From JBBIRT01 sp037441725 (lineage in GTDB: Bacteria; Desulfobacterota; BSN033; UBA1163), in NCBI GenBank assembly GCA_037441725.1, contig JBBIRT010000005.1, forward strand, positions 1 through 48,659: 48,659 bases of DNA. The letters are read 5' to 3'. Below are positions 1 to 8,571 of this stretch, in pieces. Both the position numbers and the translations under genes were made by a program. Position 1 is the stretch's first letter. Each line of letters starts with the position of its first letter. Under the pieces are notes generated by a model, which worked only from the letters and a program-made list of their open reading frames with translations, was not told the origin of the DNA and did no database searches.

Positions 1-997
1 CCTTCCCATGCCTGCCTATCATCTGGCCAAGATGGAACACCCTTATGTGACCTTGCCCTCAGAGGGAAAAAGAGGGCTTGTCCTTAATTTTTCGAGGGGA
101 TGTCTCTGGGACTGCACCTTTTGCTCTGAATCGGCCTTCTATAAAAAGACATGGAGGAGAAGGAGTCCAAAGTTGATTGCAGATGAACTCCAACTCCTCA
201 AAGAAAAATATAATCGGGATATCTTCTATGTAGGGGATAATACCTTCAATGTTACCCGAGAGCAGGGAATCGGATTTATCGAGGAGATGTTGAAACGGAA
301 GACAAATCAACATTTTTGGCTACAGTCCCGAGCGGACCTCATTATTCGGGATGAGGATCTCTTGGATGGATTCAGAGAGGCTGGAGTCTATCAATTCATG
401 ATCGGGTTGGAATATCATTCTCATTCCATCCTAAAGGATATTCGAAAGCGACATACCGTCGAGCAGGCCCGAAAGGCTATGGAACTCCTGAAAAAACATA
501 AGCTGATGGTCATGGCCACCCTGCTCATCGGCCATTGGGGTGAAACTGAAAAGGACCGTAAGGAATTCTTTAAGTTCTTTGGAAAATATGTTGACCATTT
601 TGGTTTAAACATCATCACCCCTCTTCCTGGCACCCCCCTTTTCTATCAAATGAAGCAACTGGGAAGAATCAAAGATTGGGATTATCGAAATTATGACTAC
701 CTTCATGCGGTGATGTCTGCAAAAGAGGTGGATGATTTAGAACAGATCAATCTCATCTATCGAGATATTATGAGGCGTTATTATTGGCGCCCTAGGGAAA
801 TGTTAAAAATCTTTTCTCCCAATCCAATCCTAAGACACCATCATCGCTATTACATCACCAAGGTTGCTTTCAACATTATGATGCACGAGGTCTTTGGGAC
901 ACCGATCTGGGTTCAACCCAATTACCAAGAATATAAAGACTACTTGGTTGAGAGAGGAGAAGCCCTCCCCAAAGAGTTGATGGCTTTGGCCAGATAG
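1..997 (+). CDS. B12-binding-type radical SAM protein, 5' end outside the window
   Basis: The reading frame is open to the window edge, so the first visible ATG (position 8) is probably internal and an N-terminal cobalamin-binding domain may lie upstream. Counting from that Met, the radical SAM cluster motif CLWDCTFC (CxxxCxxC, Cys 32, 36, 39) sits in the usual RGC context. It is followed by GDNTF and a TIM-barrel-like stretch including LIGHWGET and TPLPGTPLF, which is typical of the BchE/Mg-protoporphyrin cyclase-like group. Such enzymes cleave S-adenosylmethionine reductively and often methylate or rearrange lipids, cofactors or secondary metabolites; the substrate here is unknown. The 3' end overlaps the convergent small gene at 940-1317 by 58 bases. 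The family call is solid and the reaction is not known. Confidence 0.85.
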   Translation, partial: LPMPAYHLAKMEHPYVTLPSEGKRGLVLNFSRGCLWDCTFCSESAFYKKTWRRRSPKLIADELQLLKEKYNRDIFYVGDNTFNVTREQGIGFIEEMLKRKTNQHFWLQSRADLIIRDEDLLDGFREAGVYQFMIGLEYHSHSILKDIRKRHTVEQARKAMELLKKHKLMVMATLLIGHWGETEKDRKEFFKFFGKYVDHFGLNIITPLPGTPLFYQMKQLGRIKDWDYRNYDYLHAVMSAKEVDDLEQINLIYRDIMRRYYWRPREMLKIFSPNPILRHHHRYYITKVAFNIMMHEVFGTPIWVQPNYQEYKDYLVERGEALPKELMALAR

Positions 998-1317
998 TCA
1001 AACCATTCTCTCTGTAAAGCAATCCTCCTTCTTGGGATAAGGGCGATGGGGGCAAACCTTAACGTATAAGATCTTTCTGTAGGATCATTAAAGGTGAGGT
1101 TGAAGAGAACGGTATCAGTTCCATAATAATTGTCACGGGTAAGAAAAATCTTCTCCATTTTGGAAAAGGGAATTTCTAAATGGATCTTTTCCCTTCCCCT
1201 CCCTTCCGGTGCCTCAAAATAAAACTTTTCGGCTCTGACCCAAATTCGACCTTTTCTCCTCGTCCCTTTGATTGGAAGTCCTCCATAATAAAAAGCCTTA
1301 CAAGCTCGTGGAGTCAT
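940..1317 (-). CDS. Hypothetical protein, possible PH/GRAM-like fold
   Basis: A 125-residue basic protein with no signal peptide or membrane segment. It alternates short beta-like stretches (GRIWVRAEKFYFEAP, IHLEIPFSKMEKIFL, TVLFNLTF, SYTLRFAP) and ends in a helix (QREWFDYLAKAIN). That pattern resembles small PH- or GRAM-like domains, but this is inference from the pattern and not a recognised family. No clear Shine-Dalgarno precedes the ATG. It is convergent with, and overlaps, the radical SAM gene. The length and amphipathic pattern favour a real gene over a shadow frame. Confidence 0.5.
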   Translation of the reverse strand: MTPRACKAFYYGGLPIKGTRRKGRIWVRAEKFYFEAPEGRGREKIHLEIPFSKMEKIFLTRDNYYGTDTVLFNLTFNDPTERSYTLRFAPIALIPRRRIALQREWFDYLAKAINSLGRASPLSTK

Positions 1318-1671
1318 ACATTTCTATATATCACAAAAGGTCAGGTTCATCAATAAAGCGAAAACCCCCTATTTGAAATGGTCCGCTTTATAAAATTTTT
1401 CGAGATATTCCTGCCTGATTCTAATAGGATTCCCACTTCAGTGATGCATTACGATCGTTTATCAAATTCTCTTGATATTAGAGGAATGATATGGCAAGCT
1501 TTGTCCTGGATCAGAGATTGAGTGGGAAAGGGGATAGATCTCATCTCCCTATCATTATAGGGATCTGATTAAAGTGGAGCAATCCCATATTAAATTTTAC
1601 CCTCTTGGGCCTGTTGAAGAAATCCTTCGGCAGGTTTTAAAGAAGGGAGGAATAATCGTAAGGAGGAGCCA
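1318..1671. other. Intergenic region with a dispersed repeat copy and a small hairpin
   Basis: No gene is visible. Positions about 1361-1450 hold a repeat also found at about 43526-43616 (listed separately). A 7-bp hairpin, TCCCTAT / ATAGGGA with a 4-base loop, lies at 1546-1563. The region ends in the strong ribosome binding site of the next gene (AGGAGG, 1661-1666). Confidence 0.6.
1361..1450 (+). repeat. Dispersed intergenic repeat family A, copy 1
   Basis: About 75-90 bases closely match 43526-43616 in the same orientation, including the shared 20-mer GATATTCCTGCCTGATTCTA and the shared block CACTTCAGTGATGCATTA. A third, inverted and diverged copy lies at about 43388-43450. The tract is non-coding in both places. 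Confidence 0.8.
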
Positions 1672-2907
1672 TTGGAGAAGAGATTTGAGGAATTAAAACA
1701 GCAAAGAGCAAAGCGTGTAGCTGACGCCTTGCAATTGAGGGTACCCGATCGTGTTCCTCTTGAAATTGCCTTTGGATATTTTCCTGCAAAATATACTGGA
1801 GTTTCCTGTGAGGCCGCTTATTACGATTATGATCGATGGTTAGAAGCTTGCAAAAAAACGGTCCTTGATTTTGGGGCAGACGTGAGTAGTGTCCAGCCCT
1901 TCTTTCCAGGAAAGGTCTTAGAGCTGATCGACCCCAAAAATATGATGTGGCCTGGTCATGGAGCTTTTGGAACCCACCAATTTATTGAGGGCGAGTTTAT
2001 GAAGGCCAATGAGTATGAAATGCTCCTAAAAGATCCAACAGATTTTATACTAAGGCTCTATTGGCCAAGGGTTTCAGGGGCAATGGCCCCTTTTAATAGG
2101 ATGAATTCCTTTTCTTTGCCCGCAGGTGGTTTTAGAGGCATATTCTCATTGGCTGAGGCTTTGAGTCTCCCCGAAATGGCCAAGGCTATAGAGAGACTCC
2201 AAGAAGCAGGAAAGGAGCTTATCAAATGGAGATCCAAATTGGTTGCTTTTGATCAGGAGATATACGACTTGGGTTTCCCTCCATTTGTCGGGAACCTGAC
2301 CCTTGCACCCTTCGATGTCATATCAGACAATCTGAGGGGGATGAAAGGAACCATGTTAGATATGTATCGCCAACCTGATAAACTCCTTGAGGGGGTAGAG
2401 GCAATATTGAAAAGGATATTAGAGAATATCCCGCCAGCCATTCCAGGTGCTGTAAACACGGTTGCCATCCCACTGCACAGGGGATCTGAAGGTTTCATGT
2501 CAATCAAGCAATTTGAGAAATTTTATTGGCCTACCCTAAAAGGTTTAATTTTAGGTCTGATCGAAAAGGGACTTACCCCGCTCGTCTTTTATGAAGGGGA
2601 TTATACCTCCAGATTAGAATATTTGAGAGAACTTCCAAAAGGTAAGATTTTTGCACATTTTGATACAACGGACATGTTTAAAGCCAAAGAAATCCTTTGT
2701 GGGCATACCTGTATCAGTGGAAATGTCCCCTGCTCTCTCCTCCAGTCAGGAACTCCCGATGATGTAAGGGCCTATGCTAAAAAGCTCATTGATATCTGTG
2801 GAAGAGACGGGGGGTTTATCATGTCCACCAGAAGTCCTGTGGATGATGTGAGACCTGAAAATTTAAAAACTTTAATTGACTTCACCATTGAATACGGCGT
2901 ATATTAG
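1672..2907 (+). CDS. Uroporphyrinogen decarboxylase (URO-D)-like protein, possible corrinoid methyltransferase
   Basis: A 411-residue protein of the URO-D/MtaA/CmuA superfamily. It starts at TTG with a strong AGGAGG five bases upstream. Recognisable C-terminal motifs are FAHFDTTDMF, a Cys-rich GHTCISGNVPC stretch, the GTPDDVRAYAKKLI helix and GGFIMSTRSPVDDVRPENLKTL, the usual end of this fold. True HemE enzymes carry an N-terminal RQAGR-type motif, which is not visible here. A methyl-transfer role or an anaerobic catabolic role is therefore more likely than heme synthesis. The His/Cys stretch near residue 345 could bind Zn, as in MtaA, but this is inference. It precedes the PHP gene and then the transporter operon. 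Confidence 0.8.
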   Translation: MEKRFEELKQQRAKRVADALQLRVPDRVPLEIAFGYFPAKYTGVSCEAAYYDYDRWLEACKKTVLDFGADVSSVQPFFPGKVLELIDPKNMMWPGHGAFGTHQFIEGEFMKANEYEMLLKDPTDFILRLYWPRVSGAMAPFNRMNSFSLPAGGFRGIFSLAEALSLPEMAKAIERLQEAGKELIKWRSKLVAFDQEIYDLGFPPFVGNLTLAPFDVISDNLRGMKGTMLDMYRQPDKLLEGVEAILKRILENIPPAIPGAVNTVAIPLHRGSEGFMSIKQFEKFYWPTLKGLILGLIEKGLTPLVFYEGDYTSRLEYLRELPKGKIFAHFDTTDMFKAKEILCGHTCISGNVPCSLLQSGTPDDVRAYAKKLIDICGRDGGFIMSTRSPVDDVRPENLKTLIDFTIEYGVY

Positions 2908-2932
2908 GCATTACCCCATCTGGAGGCAATTC

Positions 2933-3595
2933 ATGATTGATTTACATACCCATTCTTTCTTCAGTGATGGAGAGCTTTCTCCAGCGGAATTGGCCCGGAG
3001 GTTTGAGGAAGGAGGCTATCAGGCCTTTGCGATTACCGACCATGGAGATTATTCAAATATCGATCTCATCATCCCCCGACTGGTTACCTTCTGCGAAGAG
3101 ATGAACCATCGGAATGGAATCCGGGTTATCCCAGGGATTGAATTGACCCACATTCCTCCTTCGTTAATCCCAAGTCTGGTGAAAAGAAGCAGAGATTTAG
3201 GGGCAAAATTGGTTGTGGTCCATGGGGAGAGCATTGTTGAGCCTGTAGCCCCAGGGACCAATCGAGCGGCCATTGAATCTAAGGTGGATATCCTCGCTCA
3301 TCCTGGCCTCATTACAGAAGAAGAAGTAAGGTTGGCCGAGGAGAACTCAGTCTTTTTGGAAATCACATCACGAAAAGGCCATTCCTTAACGAATGGCCAT
3401 GTGGCCCAATTGGCAAAAAAAATTGGAACGCCATTGGTATTAAACAGTGACACCCATTCCCCGAATGATATCTGGCCAGCCGCTCGTTTACATGAGATTG
3501 CGAGTGGGGCAGGCTTGACACTGGAAAATTTTCATTCCATGATGAACAATGCTGAAAAGCTTGTGGAACGATACTTGCCTGGGTCTGGATTCTAA
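2933..3595 (+). CDS. PHP-domain phosphoesterase (histidinol-phosphatase-like)
   Basis: A 220-residue protein with the four PHP metal-ligand motifs in order: DLHTHSFFSDGE, AITDHGDY, GIELTH, then DILAHPG and NSDTH. These ligate a trinuclear metal centre in PHP phosphoesterases. The start is placed at the ATG at 2933 because GGAGG lies seven bases before it; an upstream in-frame ATG at 2876 would overlap the URO-D-like gene and has no such site. The length fits the short PHP family (YciV/TrpH-like or PolX-detached PHP). The substrate is unknown. It is probably co-transcribed with the preceding gene (25-base gap). Confidence 0.85.
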   Translation: MIDLHTHSFFSDGELSPAELARRFEEGGYQAFAITDHGDYSNIDLIIPRLVTFCEEMNHRNGIRVIPGIELTHIPPSLIPSLVKRSRDLGAKLVVVHGESIVEPVAPGTNRAAIESKVDILAHPGLITEEEVRLAEENSVFLEITSRKGHSLTNGHVAQLAKKIGTPLVLNSDTHSPNDIWPAARLHEIASGAGLTLENFHSMMNNAEKLVERYLPGSGF

Positions 3596-3645
3596 GTCAA
3601 CTCCATCCAATTTTATGAGACCTATGAAAAAATATTTAAAAAGAC

Positions 3646-3680
3646 TTTTTCAGAGGTCTCTTTATGAGAGCTCTGAAAAA
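3646..3680. terminator. Strong symmetric hairpin, candidate terminator after the PHP gene
   Basis: The arms are TTTTTCAGAG-G-TCTC and GAGA-G-CTCTGAAAAA around loop TTTAT: 14 pairs with one G-G mismatch. It lies 50 bases after the PHP stop codon. No T-run follows on the + strand apart from the stem's own A/T pairs, so terminator activity is likely but not certain. The left arm and loop are repeated, diverged, at about 3866-3892. Confidence 0.55.
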
Positions 3681-3893
3681 CTTCCAAGAATGAATGGAGA
3701 GGTGTCATTCCAAAACTTTTGAATGCAGACGTTTAATTTATGGGTACTCGTCGCCACTGCTAAAAATAGTGTAATTTCATTATGTTTCGAAATTTGTGCC
3801 TTAATATTAAAGGTATCTGCTCAAAAGTTTTTCCATCACCCTCTCCATTCTATATGGCTTAAGATACTTTTTCAGAGATCTCTTTATAAGAAC

Positions 3894-3922
3894 TTGACAT
3901 TGAATGAGAAGATTGATATCTT
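3894..3922 (+). promoter_or_regulatory. Candidate sigma-70 promoter of the Dpp-like operon
   Basis: TTGACA (3894-3899), a 17-base spacer and TATCTT (3917-3922), about 85 bases before the binding-protein start. The -35 box is a perfect consensus match and the -10 box is weak. Confidence 0.4.
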
Positions 3923-4006
3923 CAAATGAAATTTTTATAGAAAGGAGGGGTAGAGAGAAAAACATTATTTGATAAGATCAAACCTTTTTGAAAAGGAGGG
4001 AAAAAA

Positions 4007-5557
4007 ATGAAAAAGAATTTAGTTGTATTATTGGCTTTCCTTTTTATCTTCAGCACCGTTATTGGGAGTGATATTAAACCAGCAGCCTCTGCACCAAAAG
4101 GCACAATAAGGATCGCAACGACTGATTTCTCTTATGAATCAACTGATCCAATTTTCTTCGAATCCTTTTGGGGATGGGCGATGTATGATCCCCTATTGAT
4201 GTTCGACCCCAAGGGAAATGTCATTGGATCAGTAGCTGAGAGTTGGAAATTAAGCCCTGATGGAAAGACATGGACCTTCAAAATTCGTAAAGGGCAGAAG
4301 TTCCATAATGGTGATCCCCTTACCTCTGCGGATGTTGCGTTTACCGTTGTCCGCTTTAGTTCAAAAGAATCAACCAATCCTTGGTCTCCCTACTTACGTA
4401 ACAACTTCGATTCCGTAGAAACTCCAGATCCCTATACCTTTATTTATAAGAGCCAGAAGCCTGAACCACCCCTCGTTGTCCCCTTTGCCTGGACACGAAT
4501 TTTACCCAAAAATTACATTGAGAAGAATGGAGTGGATTATTTTCGAAAGCATCCCATTGGGTCTGGACCATGGAAATTTTCTAAATTCGTCTCAAAGACA
4601 AGTTTTGAAATGGTCGCCAATACCGAACACTGGCGTCAGGTGCCTGATTTTGAGAGGGTGATCGACCTAATGGTCCCTGAGGAGGCAACCCGTGTTGCTA
4701 TGTTGAAGAATGGGGAGGTCGATATCGCCACAGGTCTCTCCATTGATAGAGTCGACGAGTTGAAGAAATTGGGGTTTAATTTGCAGACCATCGGGCTCCC
4801 TACCCTTGTAAACATTAGTTTCCAAGGCACCTGGTTGACCAAAGGCCCCACTTCGGATAAAAGATTTAGACAAGCCATGTCCTATGCCATCAATCGCCAG
4901 GAGCTTTGTGATACCTTTTACAAGGGTTACGCAAAACCCGGAAGCCGGTGGTTTATGTCTGAAGAAACTTATGGATGGGACCCTTCATGGAAACCTGATC
5001 CATATGACCTGCCAAAGGCAAAGGCTCTACTGAAGGAAATGGGTTATCCCGAGAAATTCAAGGATCCAGTCGTTAATATCTTCGCTCAAGCACCTCAAGC
5101 TGATGTGGTCCAAGCCCTCAAAGGTTATTGGGATGCAGCAGGCATCCAGACCAAAGTCAATATTGTCGATCCAATGACCTATGGGGGATATTTCTTCGTC
5201 AGGATTAAAGATGAAAATGCACCGAACGTAGGTGCCGTGATCCCTTGGATCTTCCCAAGCTTTTTCAATACAGTATACCATTGTGCCAACATGTACAAAT
5301 CGACTGGCGTACACAGCACAGGGAATGATCCCAAAGCAGATGAACTGTATACAAAAGCCACCACAGAACTTGATCCTGTAAAGGCCAAAAAGTTGTGGAC
5401 GGAGTTTCAGAATTATGCTTATGACATGTGGGTGAATGTTGGGATCTGCTATTTGCCCAACTTTGTGGTTCTGGGACCTAATATTGGTGAATTTACCAGT
5501 AATGCTTATGCCAGTCTTTATGACTCTCTGGCAGGAATTAAACATAAGAAGAAATAG
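4007..5557 (+). CDS. ABC transporter substrate-binding protein, family 5 (DppA/OppA-like)
   Basis: A 516-residue periplasmic solute-binding protein of the SBP_bac_5 family. The N-terminus is a signal peptide (MKK, a hydrophobic stretch, then ASA near residue 29) without a lipobox Cys. Family landmarks are WKLSPDGKTWTFKIRKGQKFHNGDPLTSADV and RFRQAMSYAINRQELCDTFYKGYA (each split here from longer runs), and the C-terminal half has the usual dipeptide-binding fold. It is the first gene of a transporter operon and has a strong ribosome binding site. Family 5 members carry peptides, nickel, opines, sugars and glycosides, so the ligand cannot be read from sequence. A GC-rich hairpin follows before the permease gene. 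Confidence 0.93.
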   Translation: MKKNLVVLLAFLFIFSTVIGSDIKPAASAPKGTIRIATTDFSYESTDPIFFESFWGWAMYDPLLMFDPKGNVIGSVAESWKLSPDGKTWTFKIRKGQKFHNGDPLTSADVAFTVVRFSSKESTNPWSPYLRNNFDSVETPDPYTFIYKSQKPEPPLVVPFAWTRILPKNYIEKNGVDYFRKHPIGSGPWKFSKFVSKTSFEMVANTEHWRQVPDFERVIDLMVPEEATRVAMLKNGEVDIATGLSIDRVDELKKLGFNLQTIGLPTLVNISFQGTWLTKGPTSDKRFRQAMSYAINRQELCDTFYKGYAKPGSRWFMSEETYGWDPSWKPDPYDLPKAKALLKEMGYPEKFKDPVVNIFAQAPQADVVQALKGYWDAAGIQTKVNIVDPMTYGGYFFVRIKDENAPNVGAVIPWIFPSFFNTVYHCANMYKSTGVHSTGNDPKADELYTKATTELDPVKAKKLWTEFQNYAYDMWVNVGICYLPNFVVLGPNIGEFTSNAYASLYDSLAGIKHKKK

Positions 5558-5595
5558 CAGTTAAATGCCATCAAAAAGGTTTAAATCTGGAGATA

Positions 5596-5617
5596 GGGGG
5601 GCGTTTTATTACCCCCC
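5596..5617 (+). promoter_or_regulatory. Intra-operon stem-loop between binding-protein and permease genes
   Basis: GGGGGG (5596-5601) and CCCCCC (5612-5617) flank a 10-base AT-rich loop. Stem-loops in this position are known in binding-protein-dependent operons. They protect or partly terminate the message so that more binding protein is made than permease. The second transporter in this window has a hairpin in the same place (17239-17285). Confidence 0.5.
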
Positions 5618-5644
5618 TTCCTGTTTATTAAGAGGAAAGAGCAG

Positions 5645-6670
5645 ATGGGGCGTTTCATCATTATTCGATTAATGCAAACCATTATAGCCCTTATCGGAAT
5701 TTCATTATTGATCTTTGTCCTGGTTCGTGCTTCAGGAGACCCTACGATGCTAATGAGAACCAGCACTACAACAGAGGAAGAGATTGCTAATATTAAGCAG
5801 GTGCTGGGCCTGGATAAGTCACAACCAGAACAGTATTGGATCTTTATTAAAAGTCTATTTCATGGTGACCTTGGCAAATCCCTTATCAAAAGACGGCCGG
5901 TCACTGAGATGATTGCTGAGGCATTACCTAATTCTCTAAAGTTAGCCATTTCCTCTTTCGTGGTAAGCATGCTCCTATCCTTTGCCCTGGGAGTTTTGGC
6001 AGCGACCCGACGTGACTCCTGGATTGATAGTGGAGTAAAGTTATTAGCCATTTTAGGGCAAACCATGCAACCCTAATGTTAAGCAATTATGGCAATAAAA
6101 TTATAAAATGTTTAATGCCGAATTTTACACCCCGCTGCATTGGGAATGCATCAAAATTTTTTTTTACCATNNNNNNNNNNGTTAGCCATTATGGGCATCT
6201 ACATCTTCTCTGTTTACTGGCGACTGTTACCAGCCGCTGGCATGGGGAGTCCTGCACATTTTGTGTTACCAGTAGCCACCATGGCATTCTTTCTGCTACC
6301 AGGCATGATGCGTCTTGTTCGTTCCAGCATGCTGGATGTCCTTGATAGCGAATACATTAAACTGGCGAGAATTAAGGGACTTCCAGAGAGGATCGTTATC
6401 TGGAAACATGCCTTAAGGAACGCATTGATCACTCCGCTGACCACGGCAGGGATGTTGTTTGCTTTTTTAATTAGTGGTGCAGTCGTCATAGAGAATGTTT
6501 TCAACTGGCCAGGTGTTGGGAGATTGAGTGTTGAAGGGATGGTTGCACGCGACTTTCCAGTAGTCCAAGGGGTGACCTTAATGGTGGCTACCCTGGTCCT
6601 TTTAATCAACCTATTCGTAGACATTTTATATGCCTATATTGATCCACAAATCCGATATCAACGGACATAA
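5645..6670 (+). CDS. DppB/OppB-like ABC permease, interrupted at an assembly gap
   Basis: Both halves belong to one BPD_transp_1 permease. The first part (5645-6073) has the N-terminal membrane segment (IIIRLMQTIIALIGISLLIF), the GDPT motif and the domain up to LLAILGQTMQP. The second part (from 6182) resumes with LAIMGIYIFSVYWRLLPAAG and runs through the EAA-loop region (YIKLARIKGLPERIV) to DPQIRY. In the family these two ends are separated by only two or three residues (an FW motif). The roughly 100 bases at 6074-6170 before the N run, which begin with a TAA stop, therefore look foreign. This could be an assembly error or a genuine small insertion. The gene is probably intact in the organism. 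Confidence 0.85.
6074..6180. other. Anomalous tract plus assembly gap inside the permease gene
   Basis: Positions 6171-6180 are N. The preceding 97 bases do not encode permease sequence and end in an A/T homopolymer. The word TTAGCCATT occurs at 5942, 6045 and 6182, so short local repeats may have broken the assembly here. Confidence 0.7.
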
Positions 6671-6748
6671 GGAGTGGGTAGGATTGGACTCTAAAAATTT
6701 TATAGAACAAGTCATTCCAAATGGTAAAGTAAAAATTGAGGGGACAGA

Positions 6749-7606
6749 GTGAATCGTAGCATTCGACGAGTACGGGCGAACATTCAGATGACATTCATGA
6801 TTCCAGTGATTGTCCTGACTCTCTTAATATTCGCTGCGATATTTGCCCCACTTTTAGCCCCCCATCCACCCACAAAAACATCCTTACCCAATAGGCTTCT
6901 CCCCCCGTTTTTTATGGAAGGGGGAAAGACAAATTATTTCCTTGGAACCGATTTACTTGGGAGGGACATTTTAAGCCGCGTCCTTTATGGGGCCAGGGTT
7001 TCTCTCAGTGTATCGGTGCTGGTTATTCTCATTACAAGCAGCCTTGGGACGATATTAGGGATCATATCCGGATACCTTGGAGGACGCACGGATACAGTCC
7101 TCATGCGAGTAACCGATATTAGCCTGGCCTTCCCAGGAATTTTAATTGCTCTCCTTTTGGCCGTTGTCCTCGGTCCCTCCTTCAAAACCGTCGTGCTGGC
7201 GATATCGATCCTTGGCTGGGCCCCTTATGCCCGTTTGATAAGAGGGGAAGTCCTGAAAATAAGAGAGGAGGCCTTCATCGCACAGGCCCGGATTATCGGT
7301 AGTTCTTCATTGAGAATCATGATGAGGCATATCTTCCCAAATGTGATTAACCCGCTGATAGTCATCGCCACGATGAATGTGGGGCTGGTGATCCTGATGG
7401 AGTCTGCCTTAAGTTATCTCGGGGCCGGTATTCCTCCTCCGACCCCATCGTGGGGAGGCATGGTCTCTGATGGAAGAAACCTTATTGATCGAGCTTGGTG
7501 GATATCCTTCTTCCCTGGCCTGGCCATTGGATTAGTCGTACTCTCTGGGAATTTCTTAGGTGACTGGATTCGGGATAAATTGGATCCAAGACTAAGACAA
7601 CTATGA
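6749..7606 (+). CDS. DppC/OppC-like ABC permease
   Basis: A 285-residue inner-membrane permease starting at GTG, with GAGGGGA upstream. It has an N-terminal membrane helix, the periplasmic FLGTDLLGRDILSRVLYGAR block that is diagnostic of DppC/OppC, six predicted membrane segments overall, and an EAA loop (EEAFIAQARIIGSSSLRIM) that contacts the ATPases. It ends in GDWIRDKLDPRLR as is usual. Its stop overlaps the start of the next gene by four bases (ATGA), indicating translational coupling. It is the partner of the interrupted permease at 5645-6670. Confidence 0.93.
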   Translation: MNRSIRRVRANIQMTFMIPVIVLTLLIFAAIFAPLLAPHPPTKTSLPNRLLPPFFMEGGKTNYFLGTDLLGRDILSRVLYGARVSLSVSVLVILITSSLGTILGIISGYLGGRTDTVLMRVTDISLAFPGILIALLLAVVLGPSFKTVVLAISILGWAPYARLIRGEVLKIREEAFIAQARIIGSSSLRIMMRHIFPNVINPLIVIATMNVGLVILMESALSYLGAGIPPPTPSWGGMVSDGRNLIDRAWWISFFPGLAIGLVVLSGNFLGDWIRDKLDPRLRQL

Positions 7607-8571
7607 ACAAAATTATCCTTCAAGTTGAGAATCTTCGTACTTCTTTCTTCACCCGACAAGGGGAGGTGAAGGCTGTCGATGGAGTCAGTTTTTATGTCTG
7701 CGAGGGTGAGACATTCGGCATCGTTGGTGAATCTGGTTGTGGAAAGTCAGTCACAGGGTTATCGATCCTTCGCTTACTCCCTGAGCCAGCAGGAAGGATT
7801 GTTGGAGGAAAAATTGTTCTAAATGGAACCAATCTCTTAGAACTGACTCAGAAGGAGATGAGGGCATATCGTGGGAAAATGATCTCGATGATCCTTCAAG
7901 ATCCGATGAGTTCACTCAATCCTGTCTATCCAATCGGTGATCAGATTGCAGAGGCAGTCCGACTCCATCAAAAACTTAGTGATGAGAAGGTGGAGCAAGA
8001 AGTCATCCAGGCACTCCGATTACTTAAGATTCCCTCACCCGAGATGCTTCTCAGAACCTATCCTTTTCAATTAAGTGGCGGAATGAGGCAACGGGTTGTT
8101 GGAGCTATAGCCATGTCTTGTCATCCTCGTCTTTTGATCGCTGATGAGCCCACCACGGCCCTCGATGCCACCATTCAGGCTCAATATATCGCTTTATTTA
8201 AAGAAGTCCAAAAAACAACCCATGTGGCCATTATTTTTATCACCCACGATTTTGGAGTCGTAGCCAATATATGCCATCGAGTAGGAGTCATGTATGCAGG
8301 CAAGATCGTTGAGACCGCTTCAACCAAAGAGTTATTCAATAACCCTAAACATCCTTACACGACTGCACTCATAAATTCTGTACCTCGTCTGGATAGGAAG
8401 GATGCTCGTCTTTACTCCATAGAGGGACAACCCCCTTCCATGTTGGATCTCCCCCCTGGATGTCGTTTTTTCCCTCGATGTCCTTCCGCCCTCAAAATCT
8501 GTGGAGAAAAAGAGCCCCCAGAGGTAAAATTGAGTGATGGTCACTCTGTCTTTTGTTGGCAAGCGAAATAA
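7603..8571 (+). CDS. DppD/OppD-like ABC transporter ATPase
   Basis: A 322-residue ATPase with Walker A GESGCGKS, Q-loop around LQDPMSSLNP, signature LSGGMRQR, Walker B LLIADEPTTALD and switch His (ITHDFG). The C-terminal oligopeptide/dipeptide extension carries conserved cysteines (GCRFFPRCPS, KICGE, VFCW); a [4Fe-4S] cluster has been shown at this position in a DppD homologue. It is translationally coupled to the upstream permease, and its stop abuts the start of the next ATPase gene. Confidence 0.95.
   Translation: MNKIILQVENLRTSFFTRQGEVKAVDGVSFYVCEGETFGIVGESGCGKSVTGLSILRLLPEPAGRIVGGKIVLNGTNLLELTQKEMRAYRGKMISMILQDPMSSLNPVYPIGDQIAEAVRLHQKLSDEKVEQEVIQALRLLKIPSPEMLLRTYPFQLSGGMRQRVVGAIAMSCHPRLLIADEPTTALDATIQAQYIALFKEVQKTTHVAIIFITHDFGVVANICHRVGVMYAGKIVETASTKELFNNPKHPYTTALINSVPRLDRKDARLYSIEGQPPSMLDLPPGCRFFPRCPSALKICGEKEPPEVKLSDGHSVFCWQAK

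Larger units (their letters stand above)
3596..4006. other. Long AT-rich leader before the transporter operon
   Basis: No convincing gene; a 68-codon frame at 3723-3929 has no ribosome binding site or protein-like composition. The stretch holds a strong hairpin (3646-3680), a second partial copy of that hairpin sequence at about 3866-3892, a candidate promoter (3894-3922) and the ribosome binding site of the binding-protein gene (AAAGGAGGG just before 4007). Confidence 0.6.

Noticed and set aside
3723..3929. A 68-codon frame in the leader of the transporter operon
   Set aside because: No ribosome binding site, AT-rich, and it crosses the repeated hairpin sequence and the candidate promoter.
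5027..5545. A 172-codon open frame on the minus strand
   Set aside because: It lies wholly inside the well-supported binding-protein gene on the other strand and has no family features.
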